From assembly GCA_028277985.1 (NCBI GenBank), contig JANQFG010000034.1, positions 54,529-118,528 on the forward strand: DNA of 64,000 nt, read 5' to 3'. The notes under the pieces are model-generated. The model saw only the letters and a program-made list of their open reading frames with translations, made no database searches and was not told the origin of the DNA. The translations under genes and the position numbers were made by a program. Shown piece by piece: positions 27,574 through 37,227 of this stretch. Each line of letters starts with the position of its first letter. Position 1 is the first letter of the stretch. This DNA comes from a bacterium (lineage in GTDB: Bacteria; Desulfobacterota; DSWW01).

Positions 27574-30471
27574 ATGAACGTTGATGCTCTGATGCAGACC
27601 TTCAGCCGGTTCATCATTCGTTATCGATGGATATGGCTCATCCTCATCATCCTGATCACGGTTGCCCTCGCAAACGCTACGAAATACCTGGTCGTGAACA
27701 ACGACTACGACAACTGGCTGCCCGCAAACGACAGGGTTTCCGAGCTCTATCGCCTCGTGGACAGGCAGTTCTCGTCCACGGCCATCCTCTTCACGGTGCT
27801 GGACTTCACGGAAAAGGGAGTCTTTCACCCGGATTCCCTCGCCCTGGTCGGGCGAATGACCGATGCCCTGGAAGGCATAGAAGAGCTCTTCAACGTCTCG
27901 AGCCTCACCAATATCTTGGACATCCGGAAGACGGACTTCGGCGTCGAGGTGGGCGATCTGATTCCGGAGATCCCTGAGACCCAGGAGGAGATGGATGCGC
28001 TGAAGGAGTACGTGCTCTCAAAGGAGATGTACGTAAACTCGCTGATCTCCGAAGACGCGGCCTACACCGTGTTCATAGCCAACATAGACGGCAGTTCGGA
28101 AGAGATCGTTACCGCGAAGAAAGTCCTCGAGACGATCGAAGAAGCGGCCGCCGGTCACCCCTACTACTTCGGTGGCGATCCGGCTCTCCTCCTTTACGCG
28201 GACTATTACATGCAGAAGGACCTGAAGCTTCTCATCCCGATCGTGATGTGCGTCATGGTCCTCATTCTCGGCTTCAGTTTTCGCAGGGTTCTGGGGGTGG
28301 TTCTGCCTCTGACTCTGGTCTTCCTGTGCGTTGTCTGGACCTTCGGGCTGCAGGCGTTGTTCGGGATCTACTCGAACATGCTCACGACCGCGGTCGTGGT
28401 GCTCCTGATCGCCATGGGCGCCGACTATTCGGTTCACATCTATAACCATTTCATTCGTCGTGGTGACGTCCAGGTTTCAACGGCAGAGATCACCCTGCCG
28501 GTGGTGATGAGTGCGGTGACGACGATCGCGGGCCTGCTGACCTTCGGCCTGACCAGGATCGACCTGCTGCGATTCTTCGGTATCGAGCTGGCCTTCGGCC
28601 TCGGATCCGCCTGCCTGCTTTCGGTCGTGCTGCTCCCGGTCTGCCTGCATCTGTTCAAGGCAAAGCCGAACCCGATCGTAGGAAACGAGGAAAGACGGGA
28701 AGATGTGATCAATCAAGGGCTGGCTCGTGCGGGTGTCTGGGTCCATCGCCACGCCGGCATGACCCTCGCGGCTTCCCTGATCGGCATGATTATCATCGGG
28801 TTGGGCGTTTTCCGCATCAGCACGAACGTGGATTTCGTCGAATTCATGCCCGAGGACTCGCCGCCCCGCATGGGCGGAGACATTCTCCAGGATCATTTCA
28901 GCGGCTTCTACCCGATTTCGATCTACTTCGAGGGGGACATGGAAGATCCCGCCTTGATGCAGATGGAGAACTATCTGGAGAACTTCCTGCGTTCTTATGA
29001 GTTGACCGATGCCTTCACCTCGATCAACGGATTCATTGCAGAAGAGAACTGGCTGATGAACGGCGTATTCGCCGTCCCGGAGACCAGGGCTGGAATCGCG
29101 AACCTGTGGCTGCTGCTGGAGGGGGAAGAGCTTCTCCGGACCTTTGTTGCGGACGATCGAGGGCAGAGCCTGATCACGGCCATGGTAAGAGAACCCGAAA
29201 CCTACGCAATGCGTTTCATTTCGCGATCGGTAGGGGAATATCTCGAGGAAAAGATCTCGGATCAAGTGGTCCGCATCGATCCGGCCCGTTTGTCTCCGGC
29301 CGGGTTGAAGGCGCTGCGCACGCTTCAACTCAGCGAGGCGGCTCTCCAGCTCGCCTGGCTTGCGGAAGGATACGAAAAGTCGACAAAGTACGATTCGAAT
29401 CTCCTTCTTGAAGGCCTGGAAAAAGGGATTCAACGGATCGACCAGGAACTCGATCTGGCACCCGTATGGGAGGCGGGCCGGACCTATCTCGACGAGGAGG
29501 CCCTGGAGGTTCTTCCGCCGGAGGTGATCGATCGGCTCATGGCCGTCATCAGTGACCATTGGAGGCAGGCGGAGACGGCAAAGGTCCGCGACCGGCTGGC
29601 GGCGATCATCACAGAGAGCGGTGCCATGAACCAGGAAGACGCTTCCGACACGGCCGCCGGAGTGCTGAAACGCACAGCGTCCTCCCTGCGGATCGAGCGA
29701 GCCTCCACGCTGCGAGGAACCCTGGCACCTCTCCTCTCGGAAGAACTGAAGAATCACAAGGATTTTCGGAAGCGGGCGGAGGGAGTGCTCTGGACCCTCT
29801 GGGCGGAGAAGCCGGTCTTCTTCACTTCCCAGATAGCATCCGTCCCTGAGATAGGCTCCGCAGCGATCGCCACGACACCCCTCAAGGTGGAACCGACAGG
29901 CTTTCCGGACCTGGTCCGTCGCTTCGATGATCTCCTGTACATCAGCCAGATCCAGAGCCTCGGGCTTGCCTCCCTTGTGGTCCTCGTGCTGGTCTCCCTG
30001 ACCCAGCGTTCCTTTCGGAGGGGAATCATCTCCCTGCTGAGCGTCACGGTGCCCTTCGGGTACATTCTGGGCTTCATGGGCTGGTCGCAGATTCCCCTGG
30101 ATTTCGGAACCGTGCTCAGCGGAGCCCTGATCATCGGCCTCGGTGTGGACGGGTCGATCCATTTCATGCATCACAATCATGACTTGCAGCTTCGCGGCAT
30201 CGTGGGAGAGGACTCGATACGAAGGACCATGGGACACGTGGGCAAGGCGATCCTGACCGCTAATGCGACCACGTGTTGCGGCTTCCTCGTGCTGTTGTTT
30301 TCGAACTCCTCGGTGCTGCGGAACTTCGGTATCGTAAACTCGATGGCCATATTCCTTGTGACGGTCTCCCTGCTGACCTTCCTGCCTGCACTGGTCACAG
30401 TGTTTCAGGTGCACCTGGTCAGGGGGCAGAGTCAGGGGTCGGGGGTCAGGGATCAGGGATCAGGGAACTGA
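27574..30471 (+). CDS. MMPL/RND-family transporter, paralogue 2
   Basis: The 965-residue paralogue repeats the full architecture of the first: NNDYDNWLPANDRVSELYR, NVSSLTNILDIRKTDF, GADYSVHIYNHFIRRGD and GLGVDGSIHFMHHNHD, with two periplasmic domains and twelve predicted helices. Similarity to the first copy is high along the whole length, showing tandem duplication. The last 18 residues (RGQSQGSGVRDQGSG) come from a GGGTCAGGGATCA-type repeat and look like an acquired tail. It precedes a LolA-like gene and a barrel gene that would extend transport to the outer membrane. Confidence 0.88.
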   Translation: MNVDALMQTFSRFIIRYRWIWLILIILITVALANATKYLVVNNDYDNWLPANDRVSELYRLVDRQFSSTAILFTVLDFTEKGVFHPDSLALVGRMTDALEGIEELFNVSSLTNILDIRKTDFGVEVGDLIPEIPETQEEMDALKEYVLSKEMYVNSLISEDAAYTVFIANIDGSSEEIVTAKKVLETIEEAAAGHPYYFGGDPALLLYADYYMQKDLKLLIPIVMCVMVLILGFSFRRVLGVVLPLTLVFLCVVWTFGLQALFGIYSNMLTTAVVVLLIAMGADYSVHIYNHFIRRGDVQVSTAEITLPVVMSAVTTIAGLLTFGLTRIDLLRFFGIELAFGLGSACLLSVVLLPVCLHLFKAKPNPIVGNEERREDVINQGLARAGVWVHRHAGMTLAASLIGMIIIGLGVFRISTNVDFVEFMPEDSPPRMGGDILQDHFSGFYPISIYFEGDMEDPALMQMENYLENFLRSYELTDAFTSINGFIAEENWLMNGVFAVPETRAGIANLWLLLEGEELLRTFVADDRGQSLITAMVREPETYAMRFISRSVGEYLEEKISDQVVRIDPARLSPAGLKALRTLQLSEAALQLAWLAEGYEKSTKYDSNLLLEGLEKGIQRIDQELDLAPVWEAGRTYLDEEALEVLPPEVIDRLMAVISDHWRQAETAKVRDRLAAIITESGAMNQEDASDTAAGVLKRTASSLRIERASTLRGTLAPLLSEELKNHKDFRKRAEGVLWTLWAEKPVFFTSQIASVPEIGSAAIATTPLKVEPTGFPDLVRRFDDLLYISQIQSLGLASLVVLVLVSLTQRSFRRGIISLLSVTVPFGYILGFMGWSQIPLDFGTVLSGALIIGLGVDGSIHFMHHNHDLQLRGIVGEDSIRRTMGHVGKAILTANATTCCGFLVLLFSNSSVLRNFGIVNSMAIFLVTVSLLTFLPALVTVFQVHLVRGQSQGSGVRDQGSGN
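30424..30471. repeat. GGGTCAGGGATCA stutter at the 3' end of a coding region
   Basis: Repeated GGGTCAGGG/ATCAGGG units encode the final residues of the second MMPL protein. Similar phrases are found at 14610-14625. Confidence 0.65.
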
Positions 30472-30510
30472 GGAAAAGAGTCAAGAGGGGAAAGGGCAAA
30501 GAAATGAGCC

Positions 30511-30601
30511 GTCATTCCCGCGAAGCTTGTCCCCCCGAAGGCGGGGAGCGGGAATCCCTTGGCGACTGAAGCTAATGGATTCCTTCCTACGCAGGAATGA
30601 C
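30511..30601. repeat. MITE-like dispersed repeat, copy B (91 bp)
   Basis: The element starts GTCATTCCCGCG and ends CGCAGGAATGAC, so its ends are inverted repeats. Its first 53 bases match copy A at 8859-8910. It lies between the second MMPL gene and the LolA-like gene. Confidence 0.75.
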
Positions 30602-30649
30602 GAAAGGCGCAAGCACGAAGGTCAAAGCATGGATTACTCGGAGGACGAT

Positions 30650-31420
30650 ATGAAACCGGAAAGGCTTATTGTTCAATTCATCATTGTTCTGGCCTTCTTC
30701 CTGGCCGCAGGGACCGCAAACGCGCTCACCGGGGATGAGGTGATGGCCAAGGTGGATGCCGTCCTGTCGGCACCTACCGATGGAACGAGTATGGCCAAGA
30801 TGATTCTGGTGGACAAAAACGGAAAGACGAAAGAACGCACCCTGAAGCTCTGGACCCGCTATTTCAAGGACAAGGACGACTGGTCTCTGTCGAAGTTCGT
30901 AGCGCCCGGCGAGGTTCGGGACCTGGGTTTCCTGAGCCTGGCGGACGACAAGATGTACCTGTACCTGCCCGCCTTTGACCGCGTCCGCCGGATCGCCTCC
31001 CATGCCCGCAAGGAGAGCTTCGCCGGCTCGGACCTCTCGAACGACGACCTGTCAACGGGCAGATACGTGGACCACTTCTCCGCCAAAGTAACCGAGGAAA
31101 CGGATCAGGAGTACGTGCTCGAGCTCACCCGCAAGCCCGGCTCGAATCGTATCTATCCAAAGTCTATCGTGCGGGTCAACAAGGAGAACTTCACGATCCC
31201 GGCAATGAAGCTCTTCGACAAGAACAAGAAGCTCTGGAAGACGTTCGAGGGAGAGTACGAGCAGATCCAGGGTTACTGGACAATGAAGACCCTCACGATG
31301 ACGGACGTGAAGAAGAAGCACAAAACGATCATGGAGATGGAAGACATAGAGTTCGACGTCGGCTTGGACGACAAGATCTTCACCCAGCGCTACCTGAAGA
31401 GGAGGGTCAAGGTTGACTGA
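30650..31420 (+). CDS. LolA-like outer-membrane lipoprotein-sorting protein
   Basis: The 256-residue periplasmic protein has a signal peptide (MKPERLIVQFIIVLAFFLAA, cleavage near ANA-LTGDE) and a LolA-fold beta-rich body with DDKMYLYLPAFDRVRRI and SDLSNDDL, as in the outer-membrane lipoprotein-sorting family that accompanies MMPL transporters. It should carry a lipid or lipidated molecule across the periplasm. ATG at 30650 is preceded by GGAGG at 6 bases; the upstream open frame is repeat DNA. The TTG start of the barrel gene overlaps its end by 8 bases. Confidence 0.87.
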   Translation: MKPERLIVQFIIVLAFFLAAGTANALTGDEVMAKVDAVLSAPTDGTSMAKMILVDKNGKTKERTLKLWTRYFKDKDDWSLSKFVAPGEVRDLGFLSLADDKMYLYLPAFDRVRRIASHARKESFAGSDLSNDDLSTGRYVDHFSAKVTEETDQEYVLELTRKPGSNRIYPKSIVRVNKENFTIPAMKLFDKNKKLWKTFEGEYEQIQGYWTMKTLTMTDVKKKHKTIMEMEDIEFDVGLDDKIFTQRYLKRRVKVD

Positions 31421-32906
31421 TAAATCCTCGATCCGTTTCGTTCTCCTGTTGTTCGTGCTCGTTCTTTTCTTTCAGGTTCGACAAGCCGGGGCCGAACCCT
31501 ACGTACGCCTCGGTGGAACGGCCAAGCTCTATACCTCGGTCTTCACGGAAGGGGGTGATGGCGGCGGCCTGTTCCCACACAAGTCAGGCGATTTCGCCCT
31601 CACACGCGCCGAGCTCTGGCTCAAGCTCAACGGTTATGCCTCGGATAATGTGAGCTTCCGGGCCCGCGCAGACTTCATCTACACCGCGGATACGGATTAC
31701 GACAGCATCTCCGAGATCGAGGCGGGACGCGGGTTCTCTTCCGAAGTGCAGGAGTTCGACATCAACTTCCGCGAGGCCTCGTTCAAGATCATGGACCTCT
31801 TCACTCCCGGCCTGGACCTCATCGTGGGGCGGGGGCGCACAAGGTGGGGGACATCGGACGAATACAATGTGATCGACAACCTGAACCCGGTGGACTATGC
31901 CAACCTGTATTCCTTTGATCCGGACTACTTCGTACGGCACGAGCCGATGGACGGGTTCGTTCTCGAGTACCTCTTCCCGGTTGATTTCGACCTGAAAGTC
32001 CAGGGGGTCTACTATCTGGCCTTCAAGCCCTCCCCCCTTCCTGCCGGGTTCGAATCCTTTCTGGCCCTCCAGCAGAAGCAGGGACTGGATGCGCTAACCG
32101 CACCCTTCGGACTCCCTCCTGGAACCTCGACCGTGGAACTGGAGAACGTGCCGGACTACAACATCGAGAACGGTGTATTCGGAATCCGGTTGAGCGGCAA
32201 TTTCTTCAACTTCGACGTGGGTCTGAGCTATTTTCACGGGCACCAGACGCTGCCTCTTCCGGACACGATCGTCACGGACCTGACAGGCGAGATTCCGTCG
32301 GTCACGGGATTCTACGGATACCCGAAACTGGATGTGTTCGGGTTCGACCTCGCAGGAGAGCTCTATTCGGTCGGAATCTGGGCTGAGGTGGGGGTCTACA
32401 TCCCGGAAAAGCGAGACACGGTCGTGCTTGTTCGTACTCCTCTGGGCAATCTCGAGGAACGCTTCCCGTTGCTGGAACGGCCCTACACCAAGTTCACGGT
32501 CGGTTTCGACTATACCTTCGGAATCGGCGAGGGGTTGTATTGGAACGCACAGTTCAACCGGGGCTTCTATGACGAGTTCACCTACACCGAGGAGGCGGAC
32601 GAGGCCCTTGGCTTGGACAGGTCAGGGTTCCTGGGGAAGCTGGACGACTACTACCTGACCTTCCTGGAATACTCGTTCTTCAGCGATTCGCTGACCGTGA
32701 CCATGAACTTCCTTCTCGCGGTCGCGGGATACAGCGATTTTTCGAGCAACAACACCTGGGTGCTCACGCCGGAGATCGAGTATGTTCCCTTCGACGGCAT
32801 GAGCATCGAGGTCGCATACATGACTTTCAACGGAGCAGCCTCGACCAAGCTGGGCGCCTTCTCGGACAGCGATCTCGTGTATGTGCTGCTGAAGGCCTTC
32901 TTCTAG
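31413..32906 (+). CDS. DUF1302-like outer-membrane beta-barrel protein
   Basis: The 497-residue protein has a signal peptide (cleavage after RQAGA) and alternating aromatic/polar strands to a C-terminal Phe (VLLKAFF), as in barrel proteins. The segment IVGRGRTRWGTSDEYNVIDN and NPVDY parallels GKQNLAWGETDVF and NPLD in the DUF1302 protein at 54019, so I place it in or near DUF1302. TTG at 31413 is the start, with GAGGAGG about 8 bases before it, overlapping the LolA-like gene. It is the likely outer-membrane end of the MMPL/LolA path. Confidence 0.8.
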   Translation: MTDKSSIRFVLLLFVLVLFFQVRQAGAEPYVRLGGTAKLYTSVFTEGGDGGGLFPHKSGDFALTRAELWLKLNGYASDNVSFRARADFIYTADTDYDSISEIEAGRGFSSEVQEFDINFREASFKIMDLFTPGLDLIVGRGRTRWGTSDEYNVIDNLNPVDYANLYSFDPDYFVRHEPMDGFVLEYLFPVDFDLKVQGVYYLAFKPSPLPAGFESFLALQQKQGLDALTAPFGLPPGTSTVELENVPDYNIENGVFGIRLSGNFFNFDVGLSYFHGHQTLPLPDTIVTDLTGEIPSVTGFYGYPKLDVFGFDLAGELYSVGIWAEVGVYIPEKRDTVVLVRTPLGNLEERFPLLERPYTKFTVGFDYTFGIGEGLYWNAQFNRGFYDEFTYTEEADEALGLDRSGFLGKLDDYYLTFLEYSFFSDSLTVTMNFLLAVAGYSDFSSNNTWVLTPEIEYVPFDGMSIEVAYMTFNGAASTKLGAFSDSDLVYVLLKAFF

Positions 32907-32912
32907 CAACCC

Positions 32913-33362
32913 TCAGATGCAGCTGTCGACCTTGTGCGGGTCAGGAGCTTCATCGATCTGAACGAGGGACATGGCATTGCTTGACGTGTATAGAGTACCG
33001 TGGAGGGTAACCTCCTTGCAGGCCATATCCGGATCGTTGAGCTGCCGAATGGTGTCCTGGTTTCCGAACAGCCTGAGCTGCTCGCGGCCCAGTCGTTTCA
33101 TGATGGCAAAATCGCTCGTCTCTTGAGCCTGGGATCTCGGAATGTCGACGTTGGTTAGCCTGAAAACCCAGCTCTGGTCCTGGTGCCGGAGGGTGTAAGC
33201 CCCTGGCGCGTCAGCCTTTTCAGCGGGTAGGAGGTATCCGGTCATCATGACCATGCGAGAGGCTGCGGGATATACACCGGGCGAAGCCATCAGATTCCAG
33301 GCAACCAGTGCCATCAAGGCGAAGCCTATGACTATGTTTCTAGGCGATTTGTGTTTTTCCAT
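32913..33362 (-). CDS. Secreted hypothetical protein
   Basis: The 149-residue protein begins with a basic N terminus and hydrophobic stretch (NIVIGFALMALVAWNLMAS) that may be a signal or anchor. I recognise no family. Six bases separate it from the convergent barrel gene, and 113 bases from the divergent third MMPL gene; opposite orientation inside the cassette suggests independent regulation. Two Cys near the C terminus (MACKEV and DSCI) could form a disulfide in the periplasm. ATG at 33362 is preceded by GGAG at 7 bases. Confidence 0.6.
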   Translation of the reverse strand: MEKHKSPRNIVIGFALMALVAWNLMASPGVYPAASRMVMMTGYLLPAEKADAPGAYTLRHQDQSWVFRLTNVDIPRSQAQETSDFAIMKRLGREQLRLFGNQDTIRQLNDPDMACKEVTLHGTLYTSSNAMSLVQIDEAPDPHKVDSCI

Positions 33363-33475
33363 TTGTTTCTCCAATCCTTCGATTCGAGAGAATACTATTG
33401 GATGCGCAGGCCGGCATGTTTGTATCCTGCTGCAAATACTTACGAAACCCGGAGCCGAAAGGTTACAGGTGAGAC

Positions 33476-36379
33476 ATGAATGTTGAAACCCTGATGACAT
33501 CCTTCAGCAAGTCGGTCGTTCGGTGGAGATGGGTGATCCTTCTGGTGGTCGCCCTGATCACCGGAGGCCTCGTCTACGCCACCCAATTCCTTGTGGTCAA
33601 CAACGACTATGACACGTGGCTTCCGGAAAACGACCGAATTACAGAGATCTACCGCATGGTGGACGATCAGTTCGGAGCGAATATTCTGGTCTTTGCCGTC
33701 CTGGACTGCAGAGATAAGGGCGTTTTCCACCCGGAATCCCTTGCCCTGGTAGAGCGGATGACGGATGCCTTGCTGGGCATCGACGATCTCTTCAATGTCT
33801 CCAGCCTGACGAACATCATGGACATCCGGAAGACCGAGTTCGGTCTAGAGGTGGGGGACCTCATACCCGAAATCCCGGAGACCAGGGAAGAACTCGATGA
33901 ATTGAAGGAGTATGTTCTATCCAAAGAGATGTACGTGAACAGCCTCGTTTCCTCTGATGCAAAATTCACCACCCTGGTGGCCAACATCGATGGCGATGCT
34001 GACGAAGGGGTGGCGGCCCAGAAGGTTCTCGAGACCATAAAAGAAGTGGCCGGAGACCACCCCTACTATTTTGGGGGCGATCCGGCCATCCTGGTCTACA
34101 TGGACATGTACATGGCCCAGGATCTGGCCGTGCTCGTCCCTCTCATGCTGGTCGTAATGATATTGATCCTCGGCCTGAGTTTCCGCCGTGTCTTGGGGGT
34201 GCTCCTGCCCTTGAGCTTCGTGATTCTCTGTGTCATGTGGACCTTCGGGCTGCAGGCGCTCTTCGGCCTGTATTTGAACATCCTCACGCCGGCAGTCGTG
34301 GTGATGCTGATCGCGATGGGAGCGGACTACGCGGTTCACATCTACAACCACTACCTCAGGCGGGGAGACATAGAGACCTCCACCGCAGAGATCACCCTCC
34401 CGGTCGTCCTGAGCGCGGTGACCACCATTGCCGGGCTTCTCACCTTTGCCACCACCAAGATTGCGATCCTCCAGTTCTTCGGCATAGAGTTGGCTTTCGG
34501 TTTGGGATCCGTCTGTTTGTTGTCTGTTGTGCTCCTTCCGGTCTGCATCCGCCTGTTCAGGGCAAAGCCGGCACCTGTCTTGGAGGGAACGGCACAGAAG
34601 GAGCAATGGCTCGTACGAATGCTGACCAAGATGGGAGACTTGGTCCAGGGCCACGTACGGTTCATCATGGCCACCGCCTGCGTGGTTCTCGTCGTCATGA
34701 TGCTGGGATTCACTCAGTTCACAACCAATGTGGATTTCGTGGAGACCCTGCCCGAGGACAGCCCTCCCCGTGAGGGACACGACATCCTTCGCGATCACTT
34801 CGCGGGAATCTACCCGCTCGTACTCTACTTCCGGGGGGACATGCAGGACCCTGCGGTCATGCAGATGGAGAACTACACCGAGAACTACCTGCGGTCCCAT
34901 GAGCTTCTCTCCAGCTTCACCTCGATGAACGGGCTTCTGGCCGAAGAGAACTGGCTCATGAACGGAGTCTTCGCGGTTCCCGAGACCAGACAAGGCGTGG
35001 CAAACCTGTGGTTCCTGCTCGAGGGAGAGGAGTACCTCAAGACCTTTGCCCATCCCGATCGGACCGAGAGCCTGGTCACGGCCATGATTCGGGAGCCGAA
35101 TACAGGGGTCATGACGGACATCTCCCTGGCCACACGCGACTATCTCGAGGAGCGGACCTCCGGCCGGATCGTTACGATCGACCCGGCAAAGCTTTCCGAG
35201 GAAGGGCAGAAGGCCCTGCGGGACACCCAGCTTTCCGAGGCGGCCCTTCAGGTTGCCTGGCTGGCCCAGGGCTACGACAAGCCTCGCAAGTATGACCCCG
35301 AGCGCATAAGGATGCAGCTAGCTTCGGCATTCCCTGAGATCGACGAGAAGGTCCGCATGGATCAGGTCTGGAAGGCGAGTCGAGCCTACCTCGAGGAAGA
35401 GGCGGTGGAGATCCTGTCCGCCGACCTCGTGGACCGGATCCTGGCCCGGCTGAAGGACGGCTGGGCAGGTGGGGCTGACTCCACCCTCGAGGATCAGATT
35501 GCCGACATCCTTGTCGAAAGCAAGGCCATGGTGCCGGAGGACGCAGAGTCGACGGCGGCCGGGGTCATGAAGCGGGCGGAGGGCACCCTGCGGATCGAGA
35601 GGGCGGCAGCCCTGAGGGCCTCCCTGCAGCCTCTTCTGTCGCCTGAGCTTGCGGTTCAAAAGGACTTCCGCAAGCGGGCCGACGGCGTATTGTGGAGGCT
35701 TTGGAGCCATCGTCCCGTGTTCTTCGATATCCGGGTGGAGAATGTACCGGGAATCGACCAGGCAATCGTCGGATCTGTGCCGCTCGAGCTGGATCAGACC
35801 GGGGCACCGGACTGGTTCCGTCGCATGGAAGAGCTGGTGTTGATCAGCCAAATCCAGAGCCTGTTCCTGGCTTCCCTGATCGTCTTCGTGCTGGTTACCT
35901 TGACCCAGATGTCTATCAAACGGGGATTCATCTCCCTCGTCAGCGTTCTCGTCCCCATGGGATCCATTCTGGGACTCATGTGCTGGATGGGCATCCCTCT
36001 GGATTTCGGCACGGCCCTCGTGGGGGCCCTGGTCATAGGCTTGGGCGTGGACGGCTCCATCCACTTCCTGCATTACTACCACCGGCTGCGGCAGGAAGGG
36101 CGCGAGGGGAAGGCCGCCCTGAGTGCAACCATGGGCCATGTGGGCAAGGCGATCATTACGGCAAACGCCACCACCTGTTGCGGATTCCTGGTACTCACCT
36201 TCTCGACCACTGAATTCCTGAGGAATTTCGCCCTCGTGAATTCCATGGCGATCTTTCTGGTGACTCTCTCGATTCTCACCTTCCAGCCCGCCCTGATCAC
36301 CCTGTTTCAGTCGAAAGAAGCAGGCGAAGACTCTACGGGGGCTCGCGGAGGGGAGGACGGGGAGGCACGTGCGGCGTGA
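33476..36379 (+). CDS. MMPL/RND-family transporter, paralogue 3
   Basis: The 967-residue paralogue keeps the family motifs: NNDYDTWLPENDRITEIYRM, NVSSLTNIMDIRKTEFGLE, GADYAVHIYNHYLRRGD and GLGVDGSIHFLHYYH. Compared with copies 1 and 2 it has more substitutions in the first periplasmic domain. Its own leader (33363-33475) is shared with the divergent small gene. With copies 1 and 2 it gives three transporters of one family within 12.6 kb, suggesting division of substrates or a multi-component pump (RND proteins work as trimers). Confidence 0.88.
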   Translation: MNVETLMTSFSKSVVRWRWVILLVVALITGGLVYATQFLVVNNDYDTWLPENDRITEIYRMVDDQFGANILVFAVLDCRDKGVFHPESLALVERMTDALLGIDDLFNVSSLTNIMDIRKTEFGLEVGDLIPEIPETREELDELKEYVLSKEMYVNSLVSSDAKFTTLVANIDGDADEGVAAQKVLETIKEVAGDHPYYFGGDPAILVYMDMYMAQDLAVLVPLMLVVMILILGLSFRRVLGVLLPLSFVILCVMWTFGLQALFGLYLNILTPAVVVMLIAMGADYAVHIYNHYLRRGDIETSTAEITLPVVLSAVTTIAGLLTFATTKIAILQFFGIELAFGLGSVCLLSVVLLPVCIRLFRAKPAPVLEGTAQKEQWLVRMLTKMGDLVQGHVRFIMATACVVLVVMMLGFTQFTTNVDFVETLPEDSPPREGHDILRDHFAGIYPLVLYFRGDMQDPAVMQMENYTENYLRSHELLSSFTSMNGLLAEENWLMNGVFAVPETRQGVANLWFLLEGEEYLKTFAHPDRTESLVTAMIREPNTGVMTDISLATRDYLEERTSGRIVTIDPAKLSEEGQKALRDTQLSEAALQVAWLAQGYDKPRKYDPERIRMQLASAFPEIDEKVRMDQVWKASRAYLEEEAVEILSADLVDRILARLKDGWAGGADSTLEDQIADILVESKAMVPEDAESTAAGVMKRAEGTLRIERAAALRASLQPLLSPELAVQKDFRKRADGVLWRLWSHRPVFFDIRVENVPGIDQAIVGSVPLELDQTGAPDWFRRMEELVLISQIQSLFLASLIVFVLVTLTQMSIKRGFISLVSVLVPMGSILGLMCWMGIPLDFGTALVGALVIGLGVDGSIHFLHYYHRLRQEGREGKAALSATMGHVGKAIITANATTCCGFLVLTFSTTEFLRNFALVNSMAIFLVTLSILTFQPALITLFQSKEAGEDSTGARGGEDGEARAA

Positions 36380-36431
36380 AGCGCGGCAGGGGATGGGCTG
36401 GATGTTCAGGGAGACGACTTGAGCAACACCT

Positions 36432-37052
36432 TCACCAACCGACGTCCTTGAAGAAGGCCTGGTAGACCTCTTCCACCTCATCGTTGGTCATGATCTTGTG
36501 GCGCTCGTGCCATCGCTTGATGCGCAGAAAGCGGTAGGGGCTGCTCTCCTGCTCCTCGATCTGCTGCTTCTGTCTTTCCTTGAGTTCCCGCGTGTCGCCG
36601 ACGACCTTGGCCGGAACGCCCATGGCCACTCCGTAGTCCGGCACATCGGTTACGACCAGAGCGCCTGCACCGATCAGGGCGTACTTACCGATGTTCACCC
36701 CGCAGAGGATAATCGCGTTGCGGCCGATATAGGTGGCCTTGCCGATCTTGACCTTGCCGAACTTGACAGGGCAGTCCTCGCCGAAGAGGTTGTTCAGCGA
36801 CGAATCGTGCAGCACGATGTTGGTGCCCTCGGCGATGTTCGCTTCGTCGTCGATCTCGAGGAGTCTGGCGAACCGCTCATCCACCTTCAGGTGCTGGATC
36901 TGGACGTCCTTGCCGATTTTTGCACCCAGGGATCTCCACCGGTCCATGTCGACCTCGGTGTAGTATCTGTCGTCCCAGAACTGTGACAGAAAAAGGAGGG
37001 TCCTCTTGAACCCTCGCATGATCCATCGTATTTTTTCCCAGAGCTTGCGCAT
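36432..37052 (-). CDS. Left-handed beta-helix (hexapeptide) acyltransferase
   Basis: The 206-residue protein contains hexapeptide repeats (VKIGKATYIGRNAIILCGVN, IGKYALIGAGALVV) and the typical end motif VAMGVPAKVVGDTREL of acetyltransferases that act on sugars or xenobiotics. The N-terminal 45 residues are basic and helical. ATG at 37052 is chosen because GAGG lies 7-8 bases upstream. It is divergent from the NodB-like gene, with which it shares a 175-base region, so both may modify a surface glycan. Confidence 0.85.
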   Translation of the reverse strand: MRKLWEKIRWIMRGFKRTLLFLSQFWDDRYYTEVDMDRWRSLGAKIGKDVQIQHLKVDERFARLLEIDDEANIAEGTNIVLHDSSLNNLFGEDCPVKFGKVKIGKATYIGRNAIILCGVNIGKYALIGAGALVVTDVPDYGVAMGVPAKVVGDTRELKERQKQQIEEQESSPYRFLRIKRWHERHKIMTNDEVEEVYQAFFKDVGW

Positions 37053-37227
37053 CTCATTCCTCGCTGCAGGTTCTTCCGCCCGCCCTCTTGCTCTCCCATC
37101 GCACAAGTTCTCACTTTTCTTTAATGTTTTCAAGGGCACCGGGTTGTCAGCCTATACGAGATCACCGTAGAATGAGGGCCCTTGGTCTTGGGCAGACCCG
37201 GCCGCACGCAGGGGGGTAAAGGGCAGC

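Noticed and set aside
28477..30414. 645-codon open frame antisense to the second MMPL gene
   Set aside because: No fold-like pattern, very rich in His/Gln/Arg, and matching antisense frames occur under the other MMPL copies, as expected for a shadow.
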